Source: Acidobacteriaceae bacterium (lineage in GTDB: Bacteria > Acidobacteriota > Terriglobia > Bryobacterales > Bryobacteraceae). From it: 64,000 nucleotides of DNA. The translations under genes were made by a program, and so were the position numbers. The stretch spans positions 23,485 to 87,484 of the forward strand of contig JADCJL010000043.1 of the NCBI GenBank assembly GCA_020247055.1. Reading direction: 5' to 3'. Position 1 is the first letter of the stretch, and every line of letters begins with the position of its first letter. Shown piece after piece: positions 31,953 to 39,740 of this stretch. Under the pieces are notes generated by a model. It saw only the letters and a list, made by a program, of their open reading frames with translations. It was not told where the DNA came from and searched no databases.

Positions 31953-33076
31953 AGACCGCACAATCGCCGCAGCTGGCCGGCGATATAACGCACGTCCTCT
32001 TCGGTCAACCCCACATGCGTCGGCAGACTTATCCCCCGTTCGCTCAACCGCTCCGCCACCGGATATCGTCCCCGCCCCTCGTAATAAGGTTCCATCACGT
32101 GCATCGGGTAGAAGACGGGACGCGTCTCAATACCCACCTCCGCCAGACCCGCCATCACCGCATCCCGCTCCACCGCCACCCCGGGACCGAGCACCACCGT
32201 GTAGAGCCAATAGGCATGGCGCGCCCAAGCCTCCTCAACCGGCAGTCGCAGCGCCTCCCCAACCGGCCCGAGCTGCTCGGCATACCAACCGGCCACCCGC
32301 CGGTGATGCTCCGTATACCGCGCAATCTGCTCCAGCTGCGCCAACCCCAAGGCCGCCTGGATATTCGTCATCCGGTAGTTGTAACCCACCACCGGGAACC
32401 AGTAGCGCCGGTCCTGCTGCATCCCCTGACCCCGGTACAGCCGGATCCGCGCCATCCGCTCTGCGTCCCGCAGCGTAACCATCCCGCCCTCACCGGTCGT
32501 GATGATCTTGTTTCCGAAAAAGCTGAACGTCCCCGCATCCGCCAGCCCCCCCACCTTGCGACCCTTGTACAGCGCTCCGTGCGCCTCCGCCGCATCCTCC
32601 ACCACAAACAACCCATGCCGCTTCGCCACCTCGGCAATCGCGTCCATATCCGCAGGGTGCCCGTACAGGTGAACCGCCAGAATCCCCTTCGTCCGCGTCG
32701 TGATGGCCGCCTCGAGCCGCACCGGATCAAGATTCATCGTCCTCGGCTCGGAATCTACGAACACCGGCTTGGCCCCGCAATACGTCACCGCGTTTGCCGT
32801 CGCCACGAAGGTCAGCGTCGGTACAATCACCTCATCGCCCGGCCCCACGCCCATCCCCAGCAACGCCAGGTGCAGCGCGCTCGTCCCATTATTGGTCGCT
32901 ACCGCGTATTCCACCTCGCAGTATGCCGCGAACTGCCCCTCAAACAGCGGAATAAATCGCCCAATCGACGAAACCCAGGTCGATTCAAGACACTCTTGAA
33001 CATACTTCCATTCATTGCCCTGGAACTGCGGCGCCGATACAGCGATCCGGCGGGGTGCGGGTGCGGGTGAAGGCAT
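31949..33076 (-). CDS. DegT/DnrJ/EryC1-family sugar aminotransferase
   Basis: 375-residue PLP aminotransferase acting on a nucleotide-linked keto-sugar. VATNNGTSALHLALLGMGVGPGDEVIVPTLTFVATANAV and FVVEDAAEAHGALYKGRKVG are typical, and the PLP lysine lies in FFGNKIITTGEGGMV. That form is closest to perosamine/GDP-4-keto-6-deoxymannose transaminases, so a 4-amino-4,6-dideoxyhexose is a reasonable product. Together with the NeuD/PglD-type acetyltransferase at the start of the operon, an N-acetylated amino sugar in the glycan is likely. Confidence 0.9.
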   Translation of the reverse strand: MPSPAPAPRRIAVSAPQFQGNEWKYVQECLESTWVSSIGRFIPLFEGQFAAYCEVEYAVATNNGTSALHLALLGMGVGPGDEVIVPTLTFVATANAVTYCGAKPVFVDSEPRTMNLDPVRLEAAITTRTKGILAVHLYGHPADMDAIAEVAKRHGLFVVEDAAEAHGALYKGRKVGGLADAGTFSFFGNKIITTGEGGMVTLRDAERMARIRLYRGQGMQQDRRYWFPVVGYNYRMTNIQAALGLAQLEQIARYTEHHRRVAGWYAEQLGPVGEALRLPVEEAWARHAYWLYTVVLGPGVAVERDAVMAGLAEVGIETRPVFYPMHVMEPYYEGRGRYPVAERLSERGISLPTHVGLTEEDVRYIAGQLRRLCGL

Positions 33077-33080
33077 TAAT

Positions 33081-34745
33081 CTAGTAGCGTTGCAGAAACA
33101 AATTCCAGCTCACACATCCGGCCGCCGCCCCCCGATCGAAAGACAGCAACTCTCCGGAAACATCGTCCACGCGCTGGACCGCTAAGCCCAAACTCGTCAA
33201 CTCCTCCAACCATTCTAATGGGTCTATCCCGGCCCGGCGCAGATGCCCGGGCGCAAACTCCATCAGGATCCGAATGGCCGGATTGCCGGCCAGAATCCGC
33301 GCCATCCCGCGCACAATCATCGGCTCGGCTCCCTCGGCGTCCATCTTAACCACGTCCACCCGCGCCTCCTGCGCCAACGCCTCGTCAAGCGTCACCGTCT
33401 CCACCTCGATCTGCTCCCCTTCCGCCTCCCCGGCAAACAGACTATTATGTCCCGAGTTCCCGCCGTAGGTGGTAAACACCGCCCTGCCACCCCGGTCGCT
33501 CACCGCCCGCTGCGCAAAACGCACCACTCCGGATTCCAGAAAACCATTCACCTGCACGTTGTCCCGTAGCAGCGCGAACGTACGCGGCGTCGGCTCGAAA
33601 CTGAAGATCTTCCCGTCACCACCCAGCTGCCGCAGCGCGTATAGCGTATAAATACCGATATGGGCGCCGATATCCACCACCACCATACCCGGCTTCACCA
33701 ACCCCTGAAACAATCGCATCATACCCGGCTCCGGCAACCCCCGCAGGGCGTAGTAAGCCGCCAGTCGCCACTCCCGCCCCGGCACCCCGAGTAGAAACCC
33801 ATCCACCTCGGTAACCACCACCTCCGGCCCGGCCTGAAACACCGGCGCTCGTTGACGCTGCTTTACCTCTTGAACGACACCCTGCAGCGCCGCCAACTCG
33901 CTCCCCTGCCGCTCCACCTCTGCCGCTCCTCGCCACACCCCCTCCCGAATCTCCTCGACGCCGCGCCGCTGCGTACTCAACTCCTCGACGACCGTCCGCA
34001 TCGCCGCCAGTTCGGCGGCATGACTCTCCCGCAGCCGCTGCAAGTCCGCCCCCTGCCTGTCCATCGCCTCCCGCAGCCGCTCAATCTCCCGCAACTGAAC
34101 GCCCAGCTCCCCCGCCAGCCTCTCCTGCGCCTTCCCCGTCTCCCGCCCCAAAGCCGCGACCTCCGCCTGCCTGGCCCCCAGCTCCGCCTGCCTCGCCACC
34201 AGATCCGCCACATAGCGGTCGATCTTGTCCGAGATCGCATAAAGAGCGTGGTCCACCCTCCCGACGCTCCGTTCCGCCTGCCGAGCGTTCTCCTCAAGCA
34301 GGTAGTCCAACTTCAACTCAATCGCCTCAACTCGGGAAACCCGTAGGAAAAACTCAAACAACCGCCGCGCCCGATGCAGCAACCCCACCTTCGCCGCCGC
34401 CACCCACCGCGCTCCCACCGCCCCCGCGTCCGCCCCCATCGTCAACCCAACATAACGGCGGCCCGTCGCCTTCGCCTCCGCCGACTCCACCAGCTGTGTC
34501 AAAACCGCCCGCCGCCCGTAACGGTTCCGCAACAATTCGCGGTAATGTACAAACCCGCTCATGTCGCACTCCCGCCCCAACACCCGGAGATAACTCTCCC
34601 GCACAAAGGCGGCATCATCCGCAATCGATAAGAGCGGCGCCAGATCCACCGCCGCCGGAGCCGCCGCCTCCGGGGCACTCCCTTCCGGAGCCGGCCCCAG
34701 CCGTTCCACGAGACGACGCTTAATCAAGTCTGGACTGAATTCCAA
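33081..34745 (-). CDS. Coiled-coil FkbM-family methyltransferase with N-terminal DUF4214-like module
   Basis: 554 residues in three parts. Residues about 38-95 (DDAAFVRESYLRVLGRECDMSGFVHYRELLR...) resemble DUF4214, a module common in exported or surface-glycan proteins. Residues about 145-300 are long Glu/Arg/Ala/Leu-rich coiled coil with repeated ARQAELGARQAEVAALG-type heptads. Residues about 340-545 form an FkbM SAM methyltransferase: VVDIGAHIGIYTLYAL, FSFEPTPRTFALLRDNV and VDVVKMDAEGAEPMIVRGM. Such enzymes often O-methylate sugars and may cap chain growth, and the coiled coil could measure chain length as in WbdD-type regulators. That role is inference. Confidence 0.85.
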   Translation of the reverse strand: MEFSPDLIKRRLVERLGPAPEGSAPEAAAPAAVDLAPLLSIADDAAFVRESYLRVLGRECDMSGFVHYRELLRNRYGRRAVLTQLVESAEAKATGRRYVGLTMGADAGAVGARWVAAAKVGLLHRARRLFEFFLRVSRVEAIELKLDYLLEENARQAERSVGRVDHALYAISDKIDRYVADLVARQAELGARQAEVAALGRETGKAQERLAGELGVQLREIERLREAMDRQGADLQRLRESHAAELAAMRTVVEELSTQRRGVEEIREGVWRGAAEVERQGSELAALQGVVQEVKQRQRAPVFQAGPEVVVTEVDGFLLGVPGREWRLAAYYALRGLPEPGMMRLFQGLVKPGMVVVDIGAHIGIYTLYALRQLGGDGKIFSFEPTPRTFALLRDNVQVNGFLESGVVRFAQRAVSDRGGRAVFTTYGGNSGHNSLFAGEAEGEQIEVETVTLDEALAQEARVDVVKMDAEGAEPMIVRGMARILAGNPAIRILMEFAPGHLRRAGIDPLEWLEELTSLGLAVQRVDDVSGELLSFDRGAAAGCVSWNLFLQRY

Positions 34746-34754
34746 CCCCTAATT

Positions 34755-35495
34755 CTATCGTGAAGCCTCGGCGCTACGGAGCGACTCCTCGTACTCGCGG
34801 CAAACCTCCTCCACCTTCCCGTCCCGCACCAGCCTTCCCTGGTCCAGCCAAATCGCCCGCTCGCACAAACTACTGACAATTCCGTGGACGTGCGACGCAC
34901 ACACGATCGTCTTGCCCTGCCTTCGGAACTCCGTCATCCGGTCGAAACACTTCTGTTGAAACTGCTCATCGCCAACGGCCAGAATCTCGTCGATCAACAG
35001 AATCTCTGGCTCGGAATGCACCGCTACGGCAAACGCCAACCGCAGCCACATACCGCTCGAATACGTCCGCAGCGGGTCCCCCATCACCTCGCCAAGTTCG
35101 GAAAACTCCACAATCGCGTCGTACCGCTGCTGTGTCTCCGCCCGCGACAGCCCGCACAACGAAGCATTCAACGCCAGATTCTCCCGGCCCGTCAGATCCG
35201 GATGAAACCCGATTCCCAGCTCGAGTAACGCCGTCACATGCCCGTCCGTTCGCAACCACCCCGCCGTCGGCGGCGTTACGCCCGAAATCAGATTCAGCAG
35301 CGTACTCTTGCCCGCGCCGTTCCGGCCCACCACGGCCAACGACTCTCCGTGCCCCACCGTAAACGAAACATCCGCTAAGGCCGTAAATCGCTCCGGTTGC
35401 AGCCGCCCGAACACACCGGAAGTCTGCAGGGGAAACGATTTGGTCACGTTCTCAAGTTCAATGCTATACGGCGACGGCATGCGGACGGAAGACAC
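34755..35495 (-). CDS. Polysaccharide ABC transporter ATP-binding protein, short Wzt/TagH type
   Basis: About 246 residues with Walker A GRNGAGKST, the YSSGMWLRLAFA signature, Walker B EILLIDEILAVGDE and the SHVHG switch. The N-terminal ENVTKSFPLQ and the region FTALADVSFTVGHGESLAVVG are typical of O-antigen/teichoic acid exporters. Unlike the ATPase at the left edge it lacks the C-terminal glycan-binding domain. No Wzm-type permease is in this operon. The start may be the GTG at 35495 or the ATG at 35480; the GTG leaves a 4-nt gap to the upstream gene. Confidence 0.88.
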   Translation of the reverse strand: MSSVRMPSPYSIELENVTKSFPLQTSGVFGRLQPERFTALADVSFTVGHGESLAVVGRNGAGKSTLLNLISGVTPPTAGWLRTDGHVTALLELGIGFHPDLTGRENLALNASLCGLSRAETQQRYDAIVEFSELGEVMGDPLRTYSSGMWLRLAFAVAVHSEPEILLIDEILAVGDEQFQQKCFDRMTEFRRQGKTIVCASHVHGIVSSLCERAIWLDQGRLVRDGKVEEVCREYEESLRSAEASR

Positions 35496-35499
35496 TCGA

Positions 35500-36540
35500 T
35501 TAACCGGCGGTCAAGGTGGAAATAACATGTTCCCACGTCAGGCCCATACTTTGTATCAGGTCGTGTCCGGCCTTGCCGAGCGCCCGCGCTCGCGCCGGAT
35601 CCTCGTACAGCCGGTCCATCGCCGCCGCAATCGCCACCGGCGTCGGCTCCGTCACGTAGCCCGTCTCACCATCCAGCACCACCTGCAGAATTCCTCCCGA
35701 ATCCGTGGTCGTGATCACCGGCTTGCCGCTGTAAAACGCCTCGATCGTCACATAACCATACGAATCCTCGTCGAAGGGAATGTAAGCCGCCCCCAGCGCG
35801 TCCGCGAAGAGCGCCGCCTTCTCCTCCTCTTCAATGAACCGGTCAATCACCGTCACCCGCCCCGCCAGTCCGTGCTCAGCCACCAGCCGCGCAATCCGTT
35901 CCCCGTCGGCCGGATCCTCGGTCTTGCCGGCAATCACCAGCCGCACCGCCGTCCGGGTGTGCCGCATCGCTTCCACCAGCAAATGCTGCCGCTTCGACGT
36001 CGTCACCCGCCCGGCGCAGAAAATGTAGCTCCCCGTCTCCCCGAACCGGAAATGCCTGGTCTCCAGCAGCGGAGGATAGAGCACCGTCGACGCAATCTGG
36101 TTGTACCGGGCGAGCCTGTCCGAAGTGGTCGCCGAATTGGTGTAGATCTTCCGCGCCTCGCGCAGGTAGGTGTTGTCCGCCTCAATGATGCTCCGGCGCA
36201 CCGCCAGATTCTCCGCCGTCTCCTCCATCCCCTGATACGGCGTTCCCCACAAATCGTAAACCTGCCGGAACTGATGCACCAGCCAAAGATATTTGTTGTC
36301 GTGGGGCAGATAATAGGCCGGGAACTTGAAAGCGATAATGCGGTCGACGTTCGGCGTCCGCATCAACCGGCACGCCAGCATACTCTCGAGCATCTTCCGC
36401 GGCGGCTCCCAGCGAAAGGGAATCCGCACCAGCATCGCCTGATGCCCAAACTCATTCAGCTTGTCCGTCAGCGCCTCGGCCAGATGCTCGGCGCCGCCCC
36501 GCACAAACGGAACACAGTTATTGGCCACCAGGATCTTCAT
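35500..36540 (-). CDS. Glycosyltransferase family 4 (paralogue A)
   Basis: 346-residue GT-B enzyme. It begins MKILVANNCVPFVRGGAEHLAEAL, and the C-terminal domain has FCAGRVTTSKRQHLLVEAM, RLVIAGKTED and the AYIPFDEDSYGYVTIEAFYSGKPVITTTDSGG donor-binding stretch. It shares YDLWGTPYQ, LYPPL, FDEDSYGY and the TTTDSGG motif with the next upstream gene, so the two are tandem paralogues. The ATG at 36540 overlaps the upstream stop by 4 nt (ATGA). Confidence 0.9.
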   Translation of the reverse strand: MKILVANNCVPFVRGGAEHLAEALTDKLNEFGHQAMLVRIPFRWEPPRKMLESMLACRLMRTPNVDRIIAFKFPAYYLPHDNKYLWLVHQFRQVYDLWGTPYQGMEETAENLAVRRSIIEADNTYLREARKIYTNSATTSDRLARYNQIASTVLYPPLLETRHFRFGETGSYIFCAGRVTTSKRQHLLVEAMRHTRTAVRLVIAGKTEDPADGERIARLVAEHGLAGRVTVIDRFIEEEEKAALFADALGAAYIPFDEDSYGYVTIEAFYSGKPVITTTDSGGILQVVLDGETGYVTEPTPVAIAAAMDRLYEDPARARALGKAGHDLIQSMGLTWEHVISTLTAG

Positions 36541-37580
36541 GACAGCATCCGTTCCACCACATGCGGCCACGCGATGCCGAGCTCCGCCATCCGCCGGCGC
36601 CCCGCCTCGCCCATCTCTCGCGTCCGCTGCCGTTCGGTAAACAATCGGTCCATCGCCGCCGCCAGCGCCTCCGGCTCCGGAGCCGCTACCAGTCCATTCA
36701 CGCCATCGGTGATCAGCTCCAATGTCCCGCCCGCGTCAGTCGTCGTCAACACCGCCTTGCCGGACTGGTGAGCCTCCAGACTCGGATACCCGTAGGAATC
36801 CTCATCCAGCGGAAAATACGCTGCCGCCAGACACTCGGCAAAAAATCCCACCTTCCGCTCCTCATCCACCCAGTCATCGAAAATCGTCACCCGGTCTTTG
36901 AGTCCGTAGCGCTGCACCATCTGGTGGAGCTCGTTCAGGTACGCCGCCGCATCCGGATCCGCCTTGCCGGCAATCAGCAGCCGCACCCCGCTCTTCACAT
37001 ACCGCATCGCCTCGATCGCCAGCCACTGCCGCTTATGGTGCACCAGCCGGTTCAGGTAAAAAATGGTGTCGTTATAGCCGGCGCAGCGATACCGCATCGC
37101 GTTCGGCAGCGGCGGGTAGAGCACCTCCGCCTCGATGTCGTTAAAATGCCGCAGCCGGTCGGCCACCACACGCGAATTGCTAAAAACCCGGTGACACTCC
37201 CCCAGCCCCACCCGGTCGGCGGCCATGATCGAGTCCCGAATCCGCGTCCCTTCCGGCGTCAGCGGAATGTCCTGGTAACGGGTTCCCCAAAGGTCGTAGG
37301 CGCCGCGGTGATGGTGGATGAACCAGACGACTTTCTTTGGATGGCGCAGCAGATAGCTGGGAAACCGCACCGTAATCAGCCGGTCGCCGTGCTCGGTCAG
37401 GTCGAGCAGCCGCAACGCGGTCATCTGTTCGAGCAGCTCGTCGTGGCGGGAGGAAAAAGGAAACTTGAAGACCTCCACCTGGTGGCCCGCCTTTACCAAC
37501 TCCTCGGCGAGGGAGTCGACGATCACGGTGTAACCGCCGTACAGAAACGGCACGACGGTACTGGCGATAATGACCTTCAT
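36537..37580 (-). CDS. Glycosyltransferase family 4 (paralogue B)
   Basis: 347 residues starting MKVIIASTVVPFLYGGYTVIVDSLAEELVKAGHQVEVFKFP. The C-terminal half carries FYLNRLVHHKRQWLAIEAMRYV, RLLIAGKADPDAAAYL and YFPLDEDSYGYPSLEAHQSGKAVLTTTDAGG. It is a paralogue of the downstream gene. A longer in-frame extension reads through the neighbouring acetyltransferase in the wrong frame and was discarded. The ATG at 37580 overlaps the acetyltransferase stop by 4 nt (ATGA). Confidence 0.9.
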   Translation of the reverse strand: MKVIIASTVVPFLYGGYTVIVDSLAEELVKAGHQVEVFKFPFSSRHDELLEQMTALRLLDLTEHGDRLITVRFPSYLLRHPKKVVWFIHHHRGAYDLWGTRYQDIPLTPEGTRIRDSIMAADRVGLGECHRVFSNSRVVADRLRHFNDIEAEVLYPPLPNAMRYRCAGYNDTIFYLNRLVHHKRQWLAIEAMRYVKSGVRLLIAGKADPDAAAYLNELHQMVQRYGLKDRVTIFDDWVDEERKVGFFAECLAAAYFPLDEDSYGYPSLEAHQSGKAVLTTTDAGGTLELITDGVNGLVAAPEPEALAAAMDRLFTERQRTREMGEAGRRRMAELGIAWPHVVERMLS

Positions 37581-38206
37581 CGCAGTAGCCGCGTCGCCGG
37601 CACCCCGACCACGGTCACCCCGGCGGTAATATCGCGGATCACCACGCCTCCCGCCCCGACGGTGGCCCATGGCCCGATGGTAACGCCTGGAATCGCGACC
37701 GACCCCGCGGCCAGGAAGGCACCTTCGCCCACGGTGACGTTCCCCGCCAGGTGGCACCCCGGGGCGATATGGGCGCAGGCGCCGATGTAGTTATCGTGGT
37801 CGACCGACGAGGCGGTATTGAGGATCGCGCCGTCTTCGATGGTGGAGCAGGAGTTGACGATGGCGCCGGCCATGATGGCGATGGCCGACCCGAGTTGAGT
37901 GCGTGGGGAGACGATGGCGTGGCGGCTGATGGCGTTTGGAAGGATAAAGCCGAGGCAGCGGAGCTCGGCGATCATGCGTTGGCGAATGCGATTGCTGCCA
38001 AGGGCTGGAAAAGCATGGGTGATGCCGCTCGAGAGCAATTGCGGGAGTGCGCCATCGTTGCCGAGGTTGGGGTAAGCGAACAAGGAATCGGAGGCCGAGA
38101 GGGACGTGAAACCCGCGATTTCAAGCAACGATTCTTCCTCGAAGATTTCGGCGATCACCCTCGCATGGCCGCCGGAACCGAGAATAACGAGGCGGGGCTT
38201 AGACAT
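37577..38206 (-). CDS. NeuD/PglD-family sugar acyltransferase
   Basis: 209 residues. An N-terminal Rossmann-like domain (MSKPRLVILGSGGHARVIAEIFEE) is followed by a left-handed beta-helix of hexapeptide repeats (AIAIMAGAIVNSCSTIEDGAILNTASSVDHDNYIG..., with the His of SVDHD as likely catalytic base). Members acetylate amino sugars such as UDP-4-amino sugars. It is the first gene of the leftward glycan operon, and its product fits the downstream DegT aminotransferase. The 62-bp gap before it contains the tRNA-Thr promoter on the other strand. Confidence 0.88.
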   Translation of the reverse strand: MSKPRLVILGSGGHARVIAEIFEEESLLEIAGFTSLSASDSLFAYPNLGNDGALPQLLSSGITHAFPALGSNRIRQRMIAELRCLGFILPNAISRHAIVSPRTQLGSAIAIMAGAIVNSCSTIEDGAILNTASSVDHDNYIGACAHIAPGCHLAGNVTVGEGAFLAAGSVAIPGVTIGPWATVGAGGVVIRDITAGVTVVGVPATRLLR

Positions 38207-38239
38207 GACCCGATTCTCACTTTAACACGGCCACCCGTG

Positions 38240-38245
38240 TATAAT
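38240..38245 (+). promoter_or_regulatory. -10 element of tRNA-Thr promoter
   Basis: A perfect TATAAT lies 23 bp before the tRNA. No good -35 is present at 17 bp; TTTAAC at 38221-38226 is too close. Confidence 0.5.
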
Positions 38246-38268
38246 ACGAAGAGAGCGGTCCCTCCGAA

Positions 38269-38344
38269 GCCACCCTAGCTCAGTTGGTAGAGCGGCTGAT
38301 TCGTAATCAGCAGGTCGCCGGTTCGATCCCGGCGGGTGGCTCCA
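38269..38344 (+). tRNA. tRNA-Thr (anticodon CGT)
   Basis: Acceptor GCCACCC pairs with GGGTGGC (38334-38340), the discriminator is T and CCA is encoded. The anticodon stem GCTGA/TCAGC holds TTCGTAA, giving CGT. The T-stem GCCGG/CCGGC is perfect. A decayed, mobile-looking region begins immediately downstream. Confidence 0.95.
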
Positions 38345-38534
38345 GATCATCTAAAATCCTGATCCAGCAGCTCTTTTGCTTCCCATCGGCTGTCTCGAGC
38401 GCGATGTTTTCTCCTGTGCGATACCTGTTCAAATCGTTGACGTTTTCGTTCGGTATTGGATACTCCGAAGAGTCGAAATCGTTCGGAACGATGTGATCCC
38501 AAGGAGTCGCATCCGGAGCCGCCGTGTTCTCCAA
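38345..38534 (-). pseudogene. Possible remnant of an HNH-like nuclease C-terminus
   Basis: On the minus strand, from about 38534 to the tRNA, an open stretch reads ATPWDHIVPNDFDSSEYPI and later LNRYRTGENIALETADGKQKS. The DHIVP motif followed by an N-rich and NIALE..KS pattern recalls the C-terminal HNH part of DUF262/GmrSD-type restriction proteins. There is no start or N-terminal domain, and the frame is lost upstream. The call is tentative. Confidence 0.3.
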
Positions 38535-38723
38535 AGTCGAGAATGACCCGCGACCGGAAAACCCGAGAGCGCAGACCGTCGACGTTTGACGCTCCTACCC
38601 TCCCCATTCGAGAAGCTGAAAGTGAAAAAAGGGGTTGTCGTCTGCGGGCGGATAGAGCTGTCCTTTGGCCCAATCGCCGGCGAAGTCATCGACAAGATTC
38701 GTGCAACTGGGAATAAGGTCGAC

Positions 38724-38948
38724 ATGTCGGTTGAACAAGCCATTCTCGAAGCGGTGCGAACACTTCCGTTCAACAAGCAACAAGAAATCATGGCCACGCC
38801 ACCCGCCTCCGCGACGAGGCAACACCGAAGTTCCCCTTCCCAAGTATCCAGGGGATTCCTGCCAGCTGAGGGATCTCCGTTTCAGCAAAGGACATTAACG
38901 AAGCCAGACGCCAGAAGTGGAAGAACTTCCCAAGAAGAAGACATCTAA
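38724..38948 (+). pseudogene. Degenerate VapB-type antitoxin gene
   Basis: An ATG at 38724 with AAGG upstream encodes MSVEQAILEAVRTLPFNKQQ, resembling DUF2281/VapB antitoxins. The frame then slips between about 38790 and 38798. The continuation ATRLRDEATPKFPFPSIQG runs into a TGA at 38867-38869, after which GISVSAKDINEARRQKW resumes. A further one-base slip near 38930 restores the expected C-terminus EEDI and stop TAA (38946-38948). Two frameshifts and one nonsense codon mean the gene is dead. Its stop overlaps the toxin ATG (TAATG), the normal vapBC arrangement. Confidence 0.65.
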
Positions 38949-39240
38949 TGGCGGATTTGTCTCCGCCATCACAATGGTGGAAATCCAATCCCTCGTAGAG
39001 AAGGGACGCCTCAGTGCTGATGACCAACGGATGGTAGTGGCGGCTTTCGACGACGTTCAGAATCCTGCTCGCTTGGTCCCGATCGACCGTGCCGTCGTCG
39101 ACGCTCTCGGCCAAGTCCACCGGGAGGAAGTCCCCGACATGCCTGACCGGATCATTGCCGCCACCGCTCTTTCACTCGGCCTACCGCTATTGCGCCGGCA
39201 TCGAAAGATCCGCGCATCTTCGATCCCAACGATCTGGTAG
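38948..39240 (+). pseudogene. Truncated VapC-type PIN-domain toxin gene
   Basis: The ATG at 38948 begins MAD but the frame fails at once. The conserved body resumes in another frame as FVSAITMVEIQSLVEKGRLS and continues to PDMPDRIIAATALSLGLPLL and the terminal KIRASSIPTIW. The first about 30-35 residues, holding the first catalytic Asp (normally DTH...WYL), are missing, consistent with an internal deletion. The last catalytic Asp of the usual TRDRKI motif is His here (RRHRKI). A PIN ribonuclease lacking two acidic residues should be inactive. Confidence 0.7.
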
Positions 39241-39740
39241 GGCAGTCTGCAAGAGGTGTGGAAGGCCCCAAACTGGCCAGACCACGAGTCGCGCGCACCT
39301 AAAGTCCCGTGTCTCACGCTGATCGTCGAACAATCGACGTGGCAGGCGCCAGTCGAAGGTACTCTCGGTCTGACCCGCTCCCGCCATGGTTCCAGCATGG
39401 CCCGAAATCGTCGAGGTTGCGTGTACCCGACCGACCGCAACTGGGCCGTCAGTCCATATTCCCTCAAAAGCAGAATTCGCTCCTCCCCTCCCGCCGCGAA
39501 GCAGCAAGTACCGATCCACACAAAAAAGCTCCAACGGCGCCGGGCCGCTTCGCCCCCGCAAGGAACCTGAGCGCCCTAATCGATAACATGTCAGGGAATC
39601 GGCCTAGGCCGGCCATCTTAAAGGACTCCACGCCATCGGTGCCGCCGTGCAAAGTTTCCGGCCGACCGGGGCCGGGGCATCTACCCTTCGCCCGCCCATC
39701 ACGTCGCGCAGACCGCCGCCACCGAAGGAAGCTGCTGCGA
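39241..39740. other. 500-bp region without a supported gene
   Basis: It lies between the vapC relic and the site-2 protease gene. Short open stretches exist on both strands, including a minus-strand segment reading LLREYGLTAQLRSVGYTQPR near 39400-39470, but none has a credible start, ribosome site and family together. Composition is less biased than in the flanking genes. I read it as decayed DNA continuing from the vapBC relics. Confidence 0.5.

Noticed and set aside
39057..39521. Possible transposase fragment on the minus strand downstream of the vapC relic
   Set aside because: The segment LLREYGLTAQLRSVGYTQPR looks protein-like, but I could not match it to a transposase family or find inverted repeats, so it is not called as an insertion sequence.
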